From: Palleronia caenipelagi
GTDB lineage: Bacteria; Pseudomonadota; Alphaproteobacteria; Rhodobacterales; Rhodobacteraceae
Direction: 5' to 3'
NCBI RefSeq assembly: GCF_007004065.1
Contig: NZ_VFSV01000001.1
Span: 124,001-188,000 of the forward strand
Length of the DNA stretch: 64,000 nt
Below are positions 53,519 through 62,002 of the stretch, in pieces. The translations under genes and the position numbers were made by a program. The notes below the pieces were generated by a model. The model saw nothing but the letters and a program-made list of their open reading frames with translations, did no database searches and was not told the origin of the DNA. Numbering within the stretch: position 1 is the stretch's first letter; each line of letters begins with the position of its first letter.

Positions 53519-54594
53519 CAGAGCCGGTCTCGAAATCAGCCGAAAAGGCCGAGGCCGCGCGTTTCCTCGCGGCCTTTGTCGAGGCGGGGGCGACGCCGGT
53601 CGAGGCGGATGTGCTGTTACCTGCGGAAACGCTGCTCGACCTTTACGGCGAGGATATCCGGGCCCGCGCCTTCACCACCCATGGCCCCGATGGCGAAGCG
53701 ATGCTGCGCCCGGATTTCACCGTGCCGGTGGTGCAGATGCACATGGCCCGCGGTGGCGAGCCCGCGCGCTACGCCTATGCCGGCGAAGTGTTTCGCCAGC
53801 AGATGCCGGACTCGGATCGGTCTGCGGAGTATCTGCAGGCAGGGTTCGAGCTGTTTGGCGGAACGCCGGAAGTCGCTGATGCCGAGTGTTTCGCGCTGTT
53901 CCATCGCTTGCTGGCGCCCCTTCGGCCCCGGGTGATGACCGGCGATATCGGGATCCTGACAGCGGTGGTGCGAGGGCTCTCGACGACCGAGGCGCGCAAG
54001 ACCGCGCTCATGCGTCACCTCTGGCGCCCGCGCCGGTTCCGGTCGCTCATCGACCGCTATTCAGGCCGCGTGCCCTTGCCCGAGGGACGGCGCAAGGTGC
54101 TCGATGCCTGCGATCCGTTTGAGGGTGCCGGGCCGGAATTGGGCCTGCGCAGCCGGGCGGATGTGGAGGCGCGCCTGGCCACGTTGCGGCAGGAGCTGGA
54201 GACGCCACCCCTCTCGGAAATCGAGACCGGGCTGCTGGATGACCTCTTGTCCCTGCGGGAGATGTCCGACGTGGCGCTGGGGCGGCTTCGGGATCTGGCG
54301 GTGGATATGCCGTCGCTTTCGGCCTCGGTCGAGGGGCTTGCGCGTCGGCTCGATGCGCTGGACGCGGCGGGGATCTCGCCGGAAACGCTGCCCTTCGAGG
54401 CCAGTCATGGGCGCTCGACGATGGAATATTACGACGGCTTCGTGTTCGCCTTTTCGCTGCCCGGACGTCTTGATCTGCCGCCTATCGCCACGGGCGGGCG
54501 CTATGACGCGCTGACGGCGGTGCTGGGGCAGGGACATGCGACCCCGGCGGTGGGTGGCGTGATCCGGCCCGCGCTGACACTGGAGGCGGAGTGA
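53515..54594 (+). CDS. hisZ: ATP phosphoribosyltransferase regulatory subunit
   Basis: A 359-residue HisRS-like protein without tRNA-charging function, the regulatory partner of short His[15 protein letters not shown] and [10 protein letters not shown] echo synthetase motif 2, and [12 protein letters not shown] motif 3. The ATG at 53515 overlaps the hisS stop by 4 nt (ATGA). With HisG it forms the octameric enzyme for the first step of histidine synthesis. Confidence 0.95.
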   Translation: MTEPVSKSAEKAEAARFLAAFVEAGATPVEADVLLPAETLLDLYGEDIRARAFTTHGPDGEAMLRPDFTVPVVQMHMARGGEPARYAYAGEVFRQQMPDSDRSAEYLQAGFELFGGTPEVADAECFALFHRLLAPLRPRVMTGDIGILTAVVRGLSTTEARKTALMRHLWRPRRFRSLIDRYSGRVPLPEGRRKVLDACDPFEGAGPELGLRSRADVEARLATLRQELETPPLSEIETGLLDDLLSLREMSDVALGRLRDLAVDMPSLSASVEGLARRLDALDAAGISPETLPFEASHGRSTMEYYDGFVFAFSLPGRLDLPPIATGGRYDALTAVLGQGHATPAVGGVIRPALTLEAE

Positions 54595-55283
54595 TGCTGA
54601 AGATCGGTGTCCCCTCCAAGGGACGGCTCATGCAAAAGACCTTTGACTGGTTCAGCGCCCGCGGCCTGACGATGTCCAAGGCCGGAACCGAACGTGAATA
54701 TTCGGGCCGCATCGACGGGATTGAGGATGCCAGCCTTGTGTTGCTTTCGGCCAGTGAGATCCCGCGCGAACTCGCCGCCGGCCGCATTCATCTGGGCGTC
54801 ACAGGCTCGGACCTGGTGCGCGAGACGCTGGCCCATTGGGAGGACCGGGTCGAAGAGCTTGCCCTCATGGGCTTTGGCCACGCGGATCTGGTGATTGCGG
54901 TGCCGTCCTTTTGGGTCGATGTGGAAACGCTCGACGATCTGGACGCGGCGGCGGCGGCGTTCCGGCGGCGCCATGGCCATCGCCTGCGGATCGCCACGAA
55001 ATACCACCGGCTGGTGCGGGATTACCTGAGCCAGCACGGGGTCGCGGATTACGTCCTGGTGGACAGTCAGGGCGCGACCGAAGGCACCGTGCGCAACGAG
55101 ACCGCTGAGGCTGTGGCGGATATCACCTCGACGGGCGAGACCCTGCGGGCGAACCATCTCAAAATCCTCTCCGGCGGCCCGGTGCACGCCAGTCAGGCGA
55201 CGTTGTTCCGGTCGCGCACGGCCTGCTGGAGCCCAGAGGCGAAGGCCAACCTCAAGGCGATCCGGGAGCGCCTCAAGGCCTGA
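54594..55283 (+). CDS. hisG: ATP phosphoribosyltransferase, short form
   Basis: A 229-residue catalytic subunit that joins ATP and PRPP. Key segments are IGVPSKGRLMQKT, LGVTGSDLVRE, LRIATKYHRLVRDY and the PRPP loop DITSTGETLRANHLKIL. The C-terminal regulatory domain of long HisG is absent, which fits the HisZ gene next door. Its ATG shares one base with the hisZ stop (TGATG). Confidence 0.96.
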   Translation: MLKIGVPSKGRLMQKTFDWFSARGLTMSKAGTEREYSGRIDGIEDASLVLLSASEIPRELAAGRIHLGVTGSDLVRETLAHWEDRVEELALMGFGHADLVIAVPSFWVDVETLDDLDAAAAAFRRRHGHRLRIATKYHRLVRDYLSQHGVADYVLVDSQGATEGTVRNETAEAVADITSTGETLRANHLKILSGGPVHASQATLFRSRTACWSPEAKANLKAIRERLKA

Positions 55284-55301
55284 ATCAGATACATCGTTAC
55301 G

Positions 55302-55331
55302 AAAAAAGGCCCGCCGGATCGGCGGGCCTTC
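55302..55331. terminator. Bidirectional terminator between hisG and the BI-1-like gene
   Basis: AAGGCCCGCC-GGATC... with a 10-bp stem (55306-55315 and 55321-55330), preceded by AAAAAA. Confidence 0.88.
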
Positions 55332-55353
55332 GTCATTTAAAGGGGCTGCGTTG

Positions 55354-56094
55354 TTACTCGCGCTGGCCCATGAAGCTCAGCAGGAACATGAACAGGTTGA
55401 TGAAGTCGAGATAGAGGTTCAGGGCCCCCATGATCGCCGACTTCGCCAACCACTCGCTGTCCATGGCGTGGGCGTGCTGGATGTAGTCCGATTTGATCCG
55501 CTGGGTGTCGTAGGCGGTCAGGCCTGCAAAGATCAGAACACCGAGCACCGAAATCGCGAAAGCCACGGCGGAGGAGCCGATGAAGATGTTCACGATCGAC
55601 GCGATGATGATGCCGATCAGGCCCATCATCAAGAAGGTGCCCATGCCCGACAGATCTTTCTTCGTCGTGTAGCCATAGAGCGACAGACCGGCAAAGGCGG
55701 CTGCGGTGGCGACGAAGGTCTGGACGATGGACATGCCGGTGTAGATCAGGAAGATGGAGCTGATCGACAGGCCCATCATCACGGCGAACGCGTAGAAAAA
55801 CACCTGCGCGGCGCCCGCCGACAGACGGTTGATCGCAGCGCCGAAGGCAAAGACCATGATCAGCGGTGCAAACATGATGAGCCACTTCAGCGGCGACGTG
55901 TAGATCGCGGCCCCGAACTGGGTCAGCTGACCATCGACAACCGCAAGGCCCGATACAGCCCAAGCCGCCGCGGCGGTGATGACCATCCCCACGGACATGA
56001 TGCCGTAGACCTTGTTCATGTGGGCGCGCAGGCCCTCGTCGATCGCCGCCGTCCGGGCACCGGCCCGGGAGCTGATCGTCTGATATTCTGCCAT
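55354..56094 (-). CDS. Bax inhibitor-1/YccA-family membrane protein
   Basis: A 246-residue inner-membrane protein with seven helices and the BI-1 pattern: LRAHMNKVYGIMSVGMVITAA at the first helix, and the late DTQRIKSDYIQHAHAM with the conserved Asp pair (YDTQ, and D in LYLDFINLF) that in the family controls pH-gated calcium leak. The start at 56094 follows GGAGG. Single gene with a TATATT-like -10 region upstream on the minus strand. Role in envelope or ion stress is inferred from the family. Confidence 0.92.
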   Translation of the reverse strand: MAEYQTISSRAGARTAAIDEGLRAHMNKVYGIMSVGMVITAAAAWAVSGLAVVDGQLTQFGAAIYTSPLKWLIMFAPLIMVFAFGAAINRLSAGAAQVFFYAFAVMMGLSISSIFLIYTGMSIVQTFVATAAAFAGLSLYGYTTKKDLSGMGTFLMMGLIGIIIASIVNIFIGSSAVAFAISVLGVLIFAGLTAYDTQRIKSDYIQHAHAMDSEWLAKSAIMGALNLYLDFINLFMFLLSFMGQRE

Positions 56095-56228
56095 GTATAC
56101 CTCCAACCGGTTATGCATCAGGCGGTTGCCCACCTGTCTGGCGTATATATTGGGAAGGGGGGCGCCCTGTTCAAGGGATTTGCGCCCGCAGTTGATACCG
56201 CTCGCGGTTTGTCGCAGTGGGTTCTGGC

Positions 56229-57194
56229 TCAGTCACCCATGGTGACCACGACCTTGCCGGTGGATTTGCGCGCCGCCAGCGTGTCCAGCGCTTCCTGAGC
56301 CTGCGCCAGCGGAAAGCGGTGGCTGATATGGGGCGAGAGTTTTCCGTCTTCATACCAGCGGAAACACTCGGCCAGACTGTCGCGGATCGCCTCGGGCCGG
56401 AAGGTCGCATAGGCGCCCCAATAGAATCCGATCACATCAATGTTTTTTACAAGCAGATGATTGGCTGCGAGTTTCGGCACTTCGCCACTGGCGAAGCCGA
56501 TCACCAGCAGGCGCGCCTCGGGGCGGGCGGCTTTGAGGGCCGCGGTCGTTGTTGCGCCTCCAACCGCATCGTAAATCACGTCCACGCCCCCCAGAGTCTT
56601 CAGCTCGGCCGTGAGATCGCAATCGCTGCTGTCGATGAGGTGATGTGCTCCGGCCTTACGGGCGACCTCCAGCCGGTCGGCGCCGCGCGCGACAGCAATA
56701 ACCTCCGCCCCCAGCGCGCGCGCTATTTCTACGGCCGTCAGTCCGACACCACCCGCGGCCCCCAGCACGACCATGCGCTCCCCGGCGGAAAGTCGCGCGC
56801 GGCGGGTCAGCCCAAGATGGGATGTTCCGTAGGTCACGAGGAAGCCTGCCGCTACGTCAAGCCCCATCCGATCGGGTAGGGGGACCGCTGAAGCTGCATC
56901 GAAGACCCCATACTCAGCGAGGCCGCCCTGACCCGCATTGAGTGCAACGCGGTCACCGACGGACAGGCCGACAACGTCAGATCCCAAGGCCTCAATGGTT
57001 CCCGCGAGCTCCATTCCGAGTGTCATTGGCAAGGGCGGAATCGCCTGATAAGTGCCCTTTATGGTTAACAAGTCTGCGAAGTTGAGCCCGCAGGCGGCGA
57101 TTCGCACGAGGATCTGTCCCTGGGCGAGATCGGGCCTCTCAATCTGCTCAAGCCGAGCCGGAGAGGTATGGTCATGGATACGAAAGGCTAACAT
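56229..57194 (-). CDS. NADPH:quinone oxidoreductase-type protein (zinc-free MDR)
   Basis: A 321-residue medium-chain dehydrogenase/reductase. It has the N-terminal GroES-like domain (ACGLNFADLLTIKGTY), the Rossmann motif VLGAAGGVGLTAVEIARALGAEVIAVARG and NADPH-type residues, but not the zinc-ligand cysteines of alcohol dehydrogenases. It reduces quinones or enals with NADPH; substrate uncertain. It lies divergent from the XRE regulator gene. Confidence 0.9.
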   Translation of the reverse strand: MLAFRIHDHTSPARLEQIERPDLAQGQILVRIAACGLNFADLLTIKGTYQAIPPLPMTLGMELAGTIEALGSDVVGLSVGDRVALNAGQGGLAEYGVFDAASAVPLPDRMGLDVAAGFLVTYGTSHLGLTRRARLSAGERMVVLGAAGGVGLTAVEIARALGAEVIAVARGADRLEVARKAGAHHLIDSSDCDLTAELKTLGGVDVIYDAVGGATTTAALKAARPEARLLVIGFASGEVPKLAANHLLVKNIDVIGFYWGAYATFRPEAIRDSLAECFRWYEDGKLSPHISHRFPLAQAQEALDTLAARKSTGKVVVTMGD

Positions 57195-57293
57195 GCCTTA
57201 GTCGTATGGATCATTTACCCACCCGGCAAGAGCGATCCGGATTAGCCGACTTATCCGAAAGAGATATTAACCTGTCCGAATACGTCATTGTCT

Positions 57294-57307
57294 CAATACG
57301 TGTATTG
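57294..57307. promoter_or_regulatory. Inverted repeat CAATAC-GT-GTATTG upstream of the XRE gene
   Basis: A perfect 6-bp inverted repeat with a 2-bp centre, 50 bp from the start codon, adjoining a second one at 57307-57326. XRE-type repressors commonly bind such sites in their own promoter. Confidence 0.45.
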
Positions 57308-57326
57308 GGTTGTATTCACACAACCC
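57307..57326. promoter_or_regulatory. Inverted repeat GGGTTGT-ATTCAC-ACAACCC upstream of the XRE gene
   Basis: A perfect 7-bp inverted repeat with 6-bp spacing, abutting the CAATAC repeat. As RNA it would make a small hairpin in the leader; as DNA it is a plausible operator. Confidence 0.45.
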
Positions 57327-57356
57327 GGCGAAAAGTCGAAGACAAGGAAAACAACA

Positions 57357-57716
57357 ATGACTCATCCCGTAGATGTGCACGTGGGGTCTCGTGTGAGGCA
57401 ACGCCGGTGGATGACCGGCATGACGCAGCAGCAACTTGCCGAAAAGGTCGGCATCAAGTTTCAGCAGATCCAGAAATATGAAACCGGCATGAACCGCATC
57501 AGCGCTTCCCGTCTGTGGGATATCGCTGCTGCTCTCGATGTACCGGTGGCTTTCTTCTTTGAAGGGCTCGACGATAAGCAGGGCGACGCCGAAGAGACGA
57601 AGGATATCTTTGCAGAGCGTGAGGCTTTGGAACTGGTTCGCTCTTATTATGCGATCCCCGAAGCGCAGCGCCGTCGGCTGTTTGACCTCGCGAAGGTCCT
57701 GTCTGACGTCGCCTGA
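57357..57716 (+). CDS. XRE-family transcriptional regulator
   Basis: A 119-residue protein with a Cro/CI-type helix-turn-helix at residues about 10-65 (RVRQRRWMTGMTQQQLAEKVGIKFQQIQKYETG) and a helical C-terminal region ending in FDLAKVLSDVA. This kind of short XRE protein is very common in Rhodobacterales. The ATG at 57357 follows AAGGAAAAC. Targets unknown; two inverted repeats upstream suggest autoregulation. Confidence 0.92.
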   Translation: MTHPVDVHVGSRVRQRRWMTGMTQQQLAEKVGIKFQQIQKYETGMNRISASRLWDIAAALDVPVAFFFEGLDDKQGDAEETKDIFAEREALELVRSYYAIPEAQRRRLFDLAKVLSDVA

Positions 57717-57758
57717 CCCTGGCGGCGCCCGGACCGGGCGCGGCCCATAGACATTGCA

Positions 57759-57808
57759 TGACCTCGACAGTTCCGGCTACGGCTCGGGCAACATAACTGT
57801 CGAGGTCA
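57759..57808 (+). promoter_or_regulatory. 14-bp hairpin that buries the hisN ribosome binding site
   Basis: TGACCTCGACAGTT (57759-57772) is the exact complement of AACTGTCGAGGTCA (57795-57808) across a 22-nt loop. The right arm carries GAGG (57803-57806), the only Shine-Dalgarno-like sequence before the ATG at 57813. No T-run follows, so it is not a standard terminator for the XRE gene upstream. Confidence 0.6.
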
Positions 57809-57812
57809 CGCC

Positions 57813-58610
57813 ATGTTCACCCATGACCCCAATCTGATTGCCGAACTGACGGATGTTGCCAAAGCGCTTGCCGATGCGGCGGCCGTTGAGACGTTGCGCC
57901 ATTTCAGAGCTCTGGAGGACGTGGAGAACAAGCTTTCCAAGGGCTTTGATCCCGTCACGGAAGGAGACCGCGCGGCCGAAGCGGCCATGCGCGCTATTCT
58001 TGCCGAGCGACGCCCTGACGACGGGATCATCGGCGAAGAATTGGGCCAAAGTCACGGGTCAACCGGGTTTGACTGGGTTCTTGATCCGATTGATGGCACC
58101 CGAGCTTATCTTGCCGGTGCCCCTGTCTGGGGGACGCTGATCGCGGTGTCTGATAGCCGTGGGCCTGTTCTTGGCGTGATTGATCAACCTCATATCGGCG
58201 AACGATTTGTGGGCACGCCTGAAGGTGCCCGGTATCGAGGTCCGGATGGAGCGCGACGCATCTCGACCCGAGGACACCGCCCTCTGGCTGAGGCGATCCT
58301 GCTCTCGACCTTTCCCGAGATCGGCACCGAGGAGGAGCGCGCTGCGTTTCGGCGGGTCAGCGAGGTCGCGCGGCTGACCCGCTACGGACTCGATTGCTAC
58401 GGCTATGCGCTTTTGGCGATGGGGCAGGTGGATCTCGTGATCGAGGCGGGTCTGAACTCCTACGATATTCAGGGCCCAATGGCAGTTGTGCAAGCTGCCG
58501 GTGGAATCGTGACGACCTGGAGCGGAGGTAATGCTGCCGCGGGTGGTCAGGTGGTTGCTGCCGCGAATCCCCAGATCCATGCCGAAGCGATCGCGCGGCT
58601 CGCTGGTTGA
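57813..58610 (+). CDS. Inositol-monophosphatase-family phosphatase (HisN-like)
   Basis: A 265-residue Mg-dependent phosphatase. The metal-site motifs are GEELG (residues 74-78), DPIDGTRAYLAG (near 89-100) and the late YDIQGPMAVVQAAGG with the third metal ligand. The DPIDGTRA/F variant and length are like histidinol-phosphatase (HisN), so histidine synthesis is likely, though inositol or other phosphates are possible. The start at 57813 is just after the large hairpin. Confidence 0.9.
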   Translation: MFTHDPNLIAELTDVAKALADAAAVETLRHFRALEDVENKLSKGFDPVTEGDRAAEAAMRAILAERRPDDGIIGEELGQSHGSTGFDWVLDPIDGTRAYLAGAPVWGTLIAVSDSRGPVLGVIDQPHIGERFVGTPEGARYRGPDGARRISTRGHRPLAEAILLSTFPEIGTEEERAAFRRVSEVARLTRYGLDCYGYALLAMGQVDLVIEAGLNSYDIQGPMAVVQAAGGIVTTWSGGNAAAGGQVVAAANPQIHAEAIARLAG

Positions 58611-58652
58611 TTTCACCCGTTAGGGTGATCTCAATCTTTCGGAACAAGTTTA

Positions 58653-58676
58653 CCCAAGTGGCTGTTCAAACTTGGG
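58653..58676 (+). promoter_or_regulatory. Hairpin next to the CAP-protein start
   Basis: CCCAAGT-GGCTGTTCAA-ACTTGGG ends on the base before ATG 58677. If translation starts at ATG 58686, the GGGA in the right arm is the ribosome binding site and is partly buried. Confidence 0.4.
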
Positions 58677-59183
58677 ATGAAGACTATGACAACACGTTAT
58701 TATTCTGTTTCGCTGGCAGCCGTGGTTGGGTCGCTTCTTACGCTTGGGGGCTGTGTGTCGACGGGGGGCGGCACGACCGCTTCGGCAGTCGATGTGAGCA
58801 AAGCCCCCGCAATCGCCGTGGGCAGCGATGCGATCACGCAACGGCTGAATGCCGTGCGGGCGCAATACGGGGCGCCGCCGATTAGCCGAAGCCCGAAGGC
58901 TGATCAGGCCGCTCAGCGGCATGCTCAGGACATGTATGCCAACAATTTCTACGACCATCACGGCAGCGATGGCTCGACCCACACCAAGCGTTTGCGCCGC
59001 AGCGGCTGCAAGGGGGGCGCCGAGAATATCGCCGAAGGTACCTGGCGTGACCCGAATACGGTGGTCGAAGGCTGGCTATCCTCGCCGAAGCACCGGCAGA
59101 ACATTTTGTATCCGGCGGTGCGGAATTACGGGCTGGCGAAATCCGGGACCAAGTGGGTGATGACGCTGTCGGCGGGGTGTTGA
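58677..59183 (+). CDS. CAP/SCP-domain lipoprotein
   Basis: A 168-residue exported protein: signal peptide ending LTLGGCVST (lipobox LGGC), then a CAP (CAP/YkwD) domain with LNAVRAQYGAPPISRSPKADQAAQRHAQDM, FYDHHGSDGSTHTKRL and AENIAEGT. CAP domains bind lipids or other ligands or have protease-like roles in bacteria; none is assured. The second ATG at 58686 (MTTRYY) may be the true start. Convergent with guaD at 6 bp. Confidence 0.85.
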   Translation: MKTMTTRYYSVSLAAVVGSLLTLGGCVSTGGGTTASAVDVSKAPAIAVGSDAITQRLNAVRAQYGAPPISRSPKADQAAQRHAQDMYANNFYDHHGSDGSTHTKRLRRSGCKGGAENIAEGTWRDPNTVVEGWLSSPKHRQNILYPAVRNYGLAKSGTKWVMTLSAGC

Positions 59184-59204
59184 GCGGCGTCAGGCCCGCC
59201 GCTC
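59182..59204. terminator. Hairpin overlapping the convergent ends of the CAP gene and guaD
   Basis: GAGCGGCG (59182-59189) pairs with CGCCGCTC (59197-59204). It includes bases of the CAP stop codon (59181-59183) and the last codons of guaD, whose stop ends at 59190. No T-run on either side. Confidence 0.55.
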
Positions 59205-60470
59205 TCCCGCAACCCATACACCGGAAACGGCCCGGTCATCGCCCATCATGATCGTGGGAAAGACGGCTTGCCAGATGTCGTCGGCGCGGGCGGCGCGCTG
59301 GGCAATGGCGGGGGTCGAGGCGAGGTCAAGTGCGATCAGATCTGCCGCGCTGTCCGGCGTTAGCATCCCGACCTCTTCCGACATATGCAGGCAGCGGGCG
59401 GAGCCTTCGGTCGCCATCCAGATCAGCTCGGCGGGATGCAGGATCTGCCCCGCGAGTTGGCTGACCTCGTAGGCGGCGGCCATGCTTCGCAGCATCGAGA
59501 AGGACGATCCCCCGCCTGTATCTGTGGCGAGTCCTATGGGGATTCCTCGTTCGGCGAGGCGTCGGGCCTGAAACAGTCCCGATCCGATGAAGGTGTTCGA
59601 GGTCGGGCAATGGATCAGCGCAGCGCCTGCCTCGCTCAGCCGCTCGATCTCTCGCGGCTCCAGATGGATGGCGTGGCCAAAGACGCCGCGCCCGCCGAGC
59701 AACCCCGCCCGCTCATACGTGTCGAGATAGTCGCGGGCCTCGGGATACAACTCCCTGACCCAAGCGATCTCGTCCACCTGCTCGCTCAGATGGGTCTGCA
59801 TCAGGCAATCGGGGTGGTCTTGCCACAGCGAACCCAACGCCCTGAGCTGTTCGGGCGTCGAGGTGGGCGTAAAGCGCGGCGTAATCGCGTAGCGCGCCCG
59901 ACCGCGTCCATGCCACCGGTCCAGCAGCGCCTTACTGTCGGTGACGGCGCTCTCGATCGTATCGCGCAAATTCTCCGGGGCGTTGCGGTCCATGCAGGTC
60001 TTGCCCGCTACCACCGCCATGGCCCGCGCCTCTGCCGCCTCGAAAAAGGCGTCGACGCTGGCGGGGTGGATCGTGCAGTAGCTGGCCAGAGTCGTCGTAC
60101 CGTGGGCCAGAGCCAGATCGAGGGTCAGATCGGCCTGTGCTCTCGCATATGCAGCGTCGCTGAATCGCGCCTCTTCGGGGAACGTGTAACTGTTCAGCCA
60201 GTCGATCAGCCGCTTGCCCCAGCTCGCGATGATGCCTGTCTGGGGATAGTGCATATGCGCATCGACAAACCCCGGCAGCAGGAGCGCGTCACCCATATCG
60301 ATGACCTCCGCCGGTCCCGGCGTCAGATCGTCGCGGGCGCCCACAGAGATGATGCGCCCGCCGTCGATGTCGATGGCGCCACGGGCGATGTGGATCGCGG
60401 ACGCGTCGATGCCAAGCTCGAACGGGTTGCCATGATAGTGCAGAATCTGTCCCAGTAATCGCGTCGTCAT
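59190..60470 (-). CDS. guaD: Guanine deaminase
   Basis: A 426-residue amidohydrolase that turns guanine into xanthine. The metal-binding HxH is His72/His74 in PGFVDAHMHYPQTG, with later QTHLSEQVDE and FGHAIHL motifs and IGLATDTGGGSSFSML near the last Asp. The start at 60470 gives MTTRLLGQILHYHG, matching the family. It suits purine salvage, and the BMP-type ABC importer at 41-46 kb may supply the base. Convergent with the CAP gene. Confidence 0.93.
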   Translation of the reverse strand: MTTRLLGQILHYHGNPFELGIDASAIHIARGAIDIDGGRIISVGARDDLTPGPAEVIDMGDALLLPGFVDAHMHYPQTGIIASWGKRLIDWLNSYTFPEEARFSDAAYARAQADLTLDLALAHGTTTLASYCTIHPASVDAFFEAAEARAMAVVAGKTCMDRNAPENLRDTIESAVTDSKALLDRWHGRGRARYAITPRFTPTSTPEQLRALGSLWQDHPDCLMQTHLSEQVDEIAWVRELYPEARDYLDTYERAGLLGGRGVFGHAIHLEPREIERLSEAGAALIHCPTSNTFIGSGLFQARRLAERGIPIGLATDTGGGSSFSMLRSMAAAYEVSQLAGQILHPAELIWMATEGSARCLHMSEEVGMLTPDSAADLIALDLASTPAIAQRAARADDIWQAVFPTIMMGDDRAVSGVWVAGERRA

Positions 60471-60619
60471 GACCGGCCCTCCGTTCTGCATCCTGCATAA
60501 CGCAGTCAGAGGGCGGGGCGCCATCTGTTCCGTGTGGTGGAAATTTCGCGTCAAGCGGGTGGCACCGGACGTTGGCCTGCTCTACACGCAGGGCACTGCC
60601 TGATAGACGGAGGTCCGCA

Positions 60620-62002
60620 ATGTCCGAGATCGAACTCGCTGCCGATGCAGAGGATGACGTCTATGCGCTGGATCGCGAAACGATCCGCGAGGTCCGGGCG
60701 GCCGTAGAAGCTGAGGATCAGGCGGCGCTTCTCGCGGCAATGGAGCCCATGCACCCCGCCGACGTGGCTGACCTTCTGGAACAGCTCGGGAGCGGTGAAC
60801 GGCGCGAGCTGATCGCGCTCCTTGGCGACGAGTTTGACGGCGACATTCTGTCAGAACTTGACGAAGGCCTGCGTGAAGAGGTCATCGACGCGCTTAGCCC
60901 CGAGGTTCTGACCCAGGCCGTTCGCGAGCTCGAATCGGACGACGTCGTGGACCTGCTCGAAGCGCTTGACGAGCCGGAACAGCAGGAGACCATCCTCGAC
61001 GCGCTGGAGGGCAGCGACCGTCTGGCTGTCGAGCAGGCGATGAGCTTTCCGGAGAACTCCGCCGGTCGTCTCATGCAGCGGGAAGTGGTTGCCGCGCCAG
61101 AGCACTGGACCGTGGGTGACGCCATCGACTTCATGCGCAGCACGCTCGATCTGCCGGAGCAGTTCTACCACATCATCATCGTCGACCCCCGCTACCGGCC
61201 GATTGGCTATGTGACGCTGGGCAAGGTCATGTCCTCGGATCGGGTGACGAAGCTGGTGGATGTCCAGGAAGAAAGCTTCCGCACCATTCCCTTCGATCAG
61301 GACGAAGAGGACGTGGCCTATGCGTTCAACCAGTATCACCTGATTTCGGCGCCGGTCGTGGATGATGACGGCCGGCTGGTCGGGGTCATCACCATCGACG
61401 ACGCCATGAACGTGCTCTCCGAGGAGCATGAAGAAGACCTTCTGCTGCTCGCCGGTGTCGGTGACGAATCCATTGCGGACCGGACGTTGCAGATCGTGCG
61501 GCAGCGATTCCCGTGGCTCTTGGTGAACCTTGGCACGGCGATCCTCGCCTCCATCGTGATCGCCCAGTTCGAGGACGTGTTGCAGGCGGTGGTGGCTCTG
61601 GCCGTGCTCATGCCCATCGTGGCCTCCATGGGCGGCAATGCGGGAACCCAGTCCATGACCGTGGCCGTGCGCGCGCTGGCTACCCGCGACCTCACCGGCT
61701 CCAACGGCTGGCGGGTTGTGCGACGCGAAACGCTGGCGGGGCTGCTGAACGGCATGGCCTTCGCGATCATCGTGGGCATCGTGGGGCTGGTCTGGTTCGG
61801 GATGCCGATGCTGGGCGTGGTCATTGCGCTGGCCATGGTGATCAACCTCGTGGTGGCCGGGCTGGCCGGTGTGCTGATCCCGATCATCCTCGACAAGGTC
61901 GGGGTGGATCCGGCGCTGGCTTCCGGGACCTTTGTGACCACGGTGACGGATGTGGTGGGCTTTTTCGCCTTCCTCGGCCTCGCCGGAGCGATCCTGCTGT
62001 GA
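60620..62002 (+). CDS. mgtE: Magnesium transporter MgtE
   Basis: A 460-residue Mg2+ channel: an N-terminal helical superhelix (about 25-130), two CBS domains (about 140-265) and five C-terminal helices (about 290-455) with the conserved PIVASMGGNAGTQSMTVAVRAL and the late GTFVTTVTDVVGFFAFLGLA. Closing is triggered by Mg bound in the CBS part. The ATG at 60620 follows ACGGAGG. The downstream gene overlaps its stop by 4 nt (GTGA). Confidence 0.96.
   Translation: MSEIELAADAEDDVYALDRETIREVRAAVEAEDQAALLAAMEPMHPADVADLLEQLGSGERRELIALLGDEFDGDILSELDEGLREEVIDALSPEVLTQAVRELESDDVVDLLEALDEPEQQETILDALEGSDRLAVEQAMSFPENSAGRLMQREVVAAPEHWTVGDAIDFMRSTLDLPEQFYHIIIVDPRYRPIGYVTLGKVMSSDRVTKLVDVQEESFRTIPFDQDEEDVAYAFNQYHLISAPVVDDDGRLVGVITIDDAMNVLSEEHEEDLLLLAGVGDESIADRTLQIVRQRFPWLLVNLGTAILASIVIAQFEDVLQAVVALAVLMPIVASMGGNAGTQSMTVAVRALATRDLTGSNGWRVVRRETLAGLLNGMAFAIIVGIVGLVWFGMPMLGVVIALAMVINLVVAGLAGVLIPIILDKVGVDPALASGTFVTTVTDVVGFFAFLGLAGAILL

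Noticed and set aside
60471-60619. A magnesium riboswitch before mgtE
   Set aside because: The 149-bp gap has no recognisable M-box or other conserved riboswitch core; only an ordinary ribosome site is clear.
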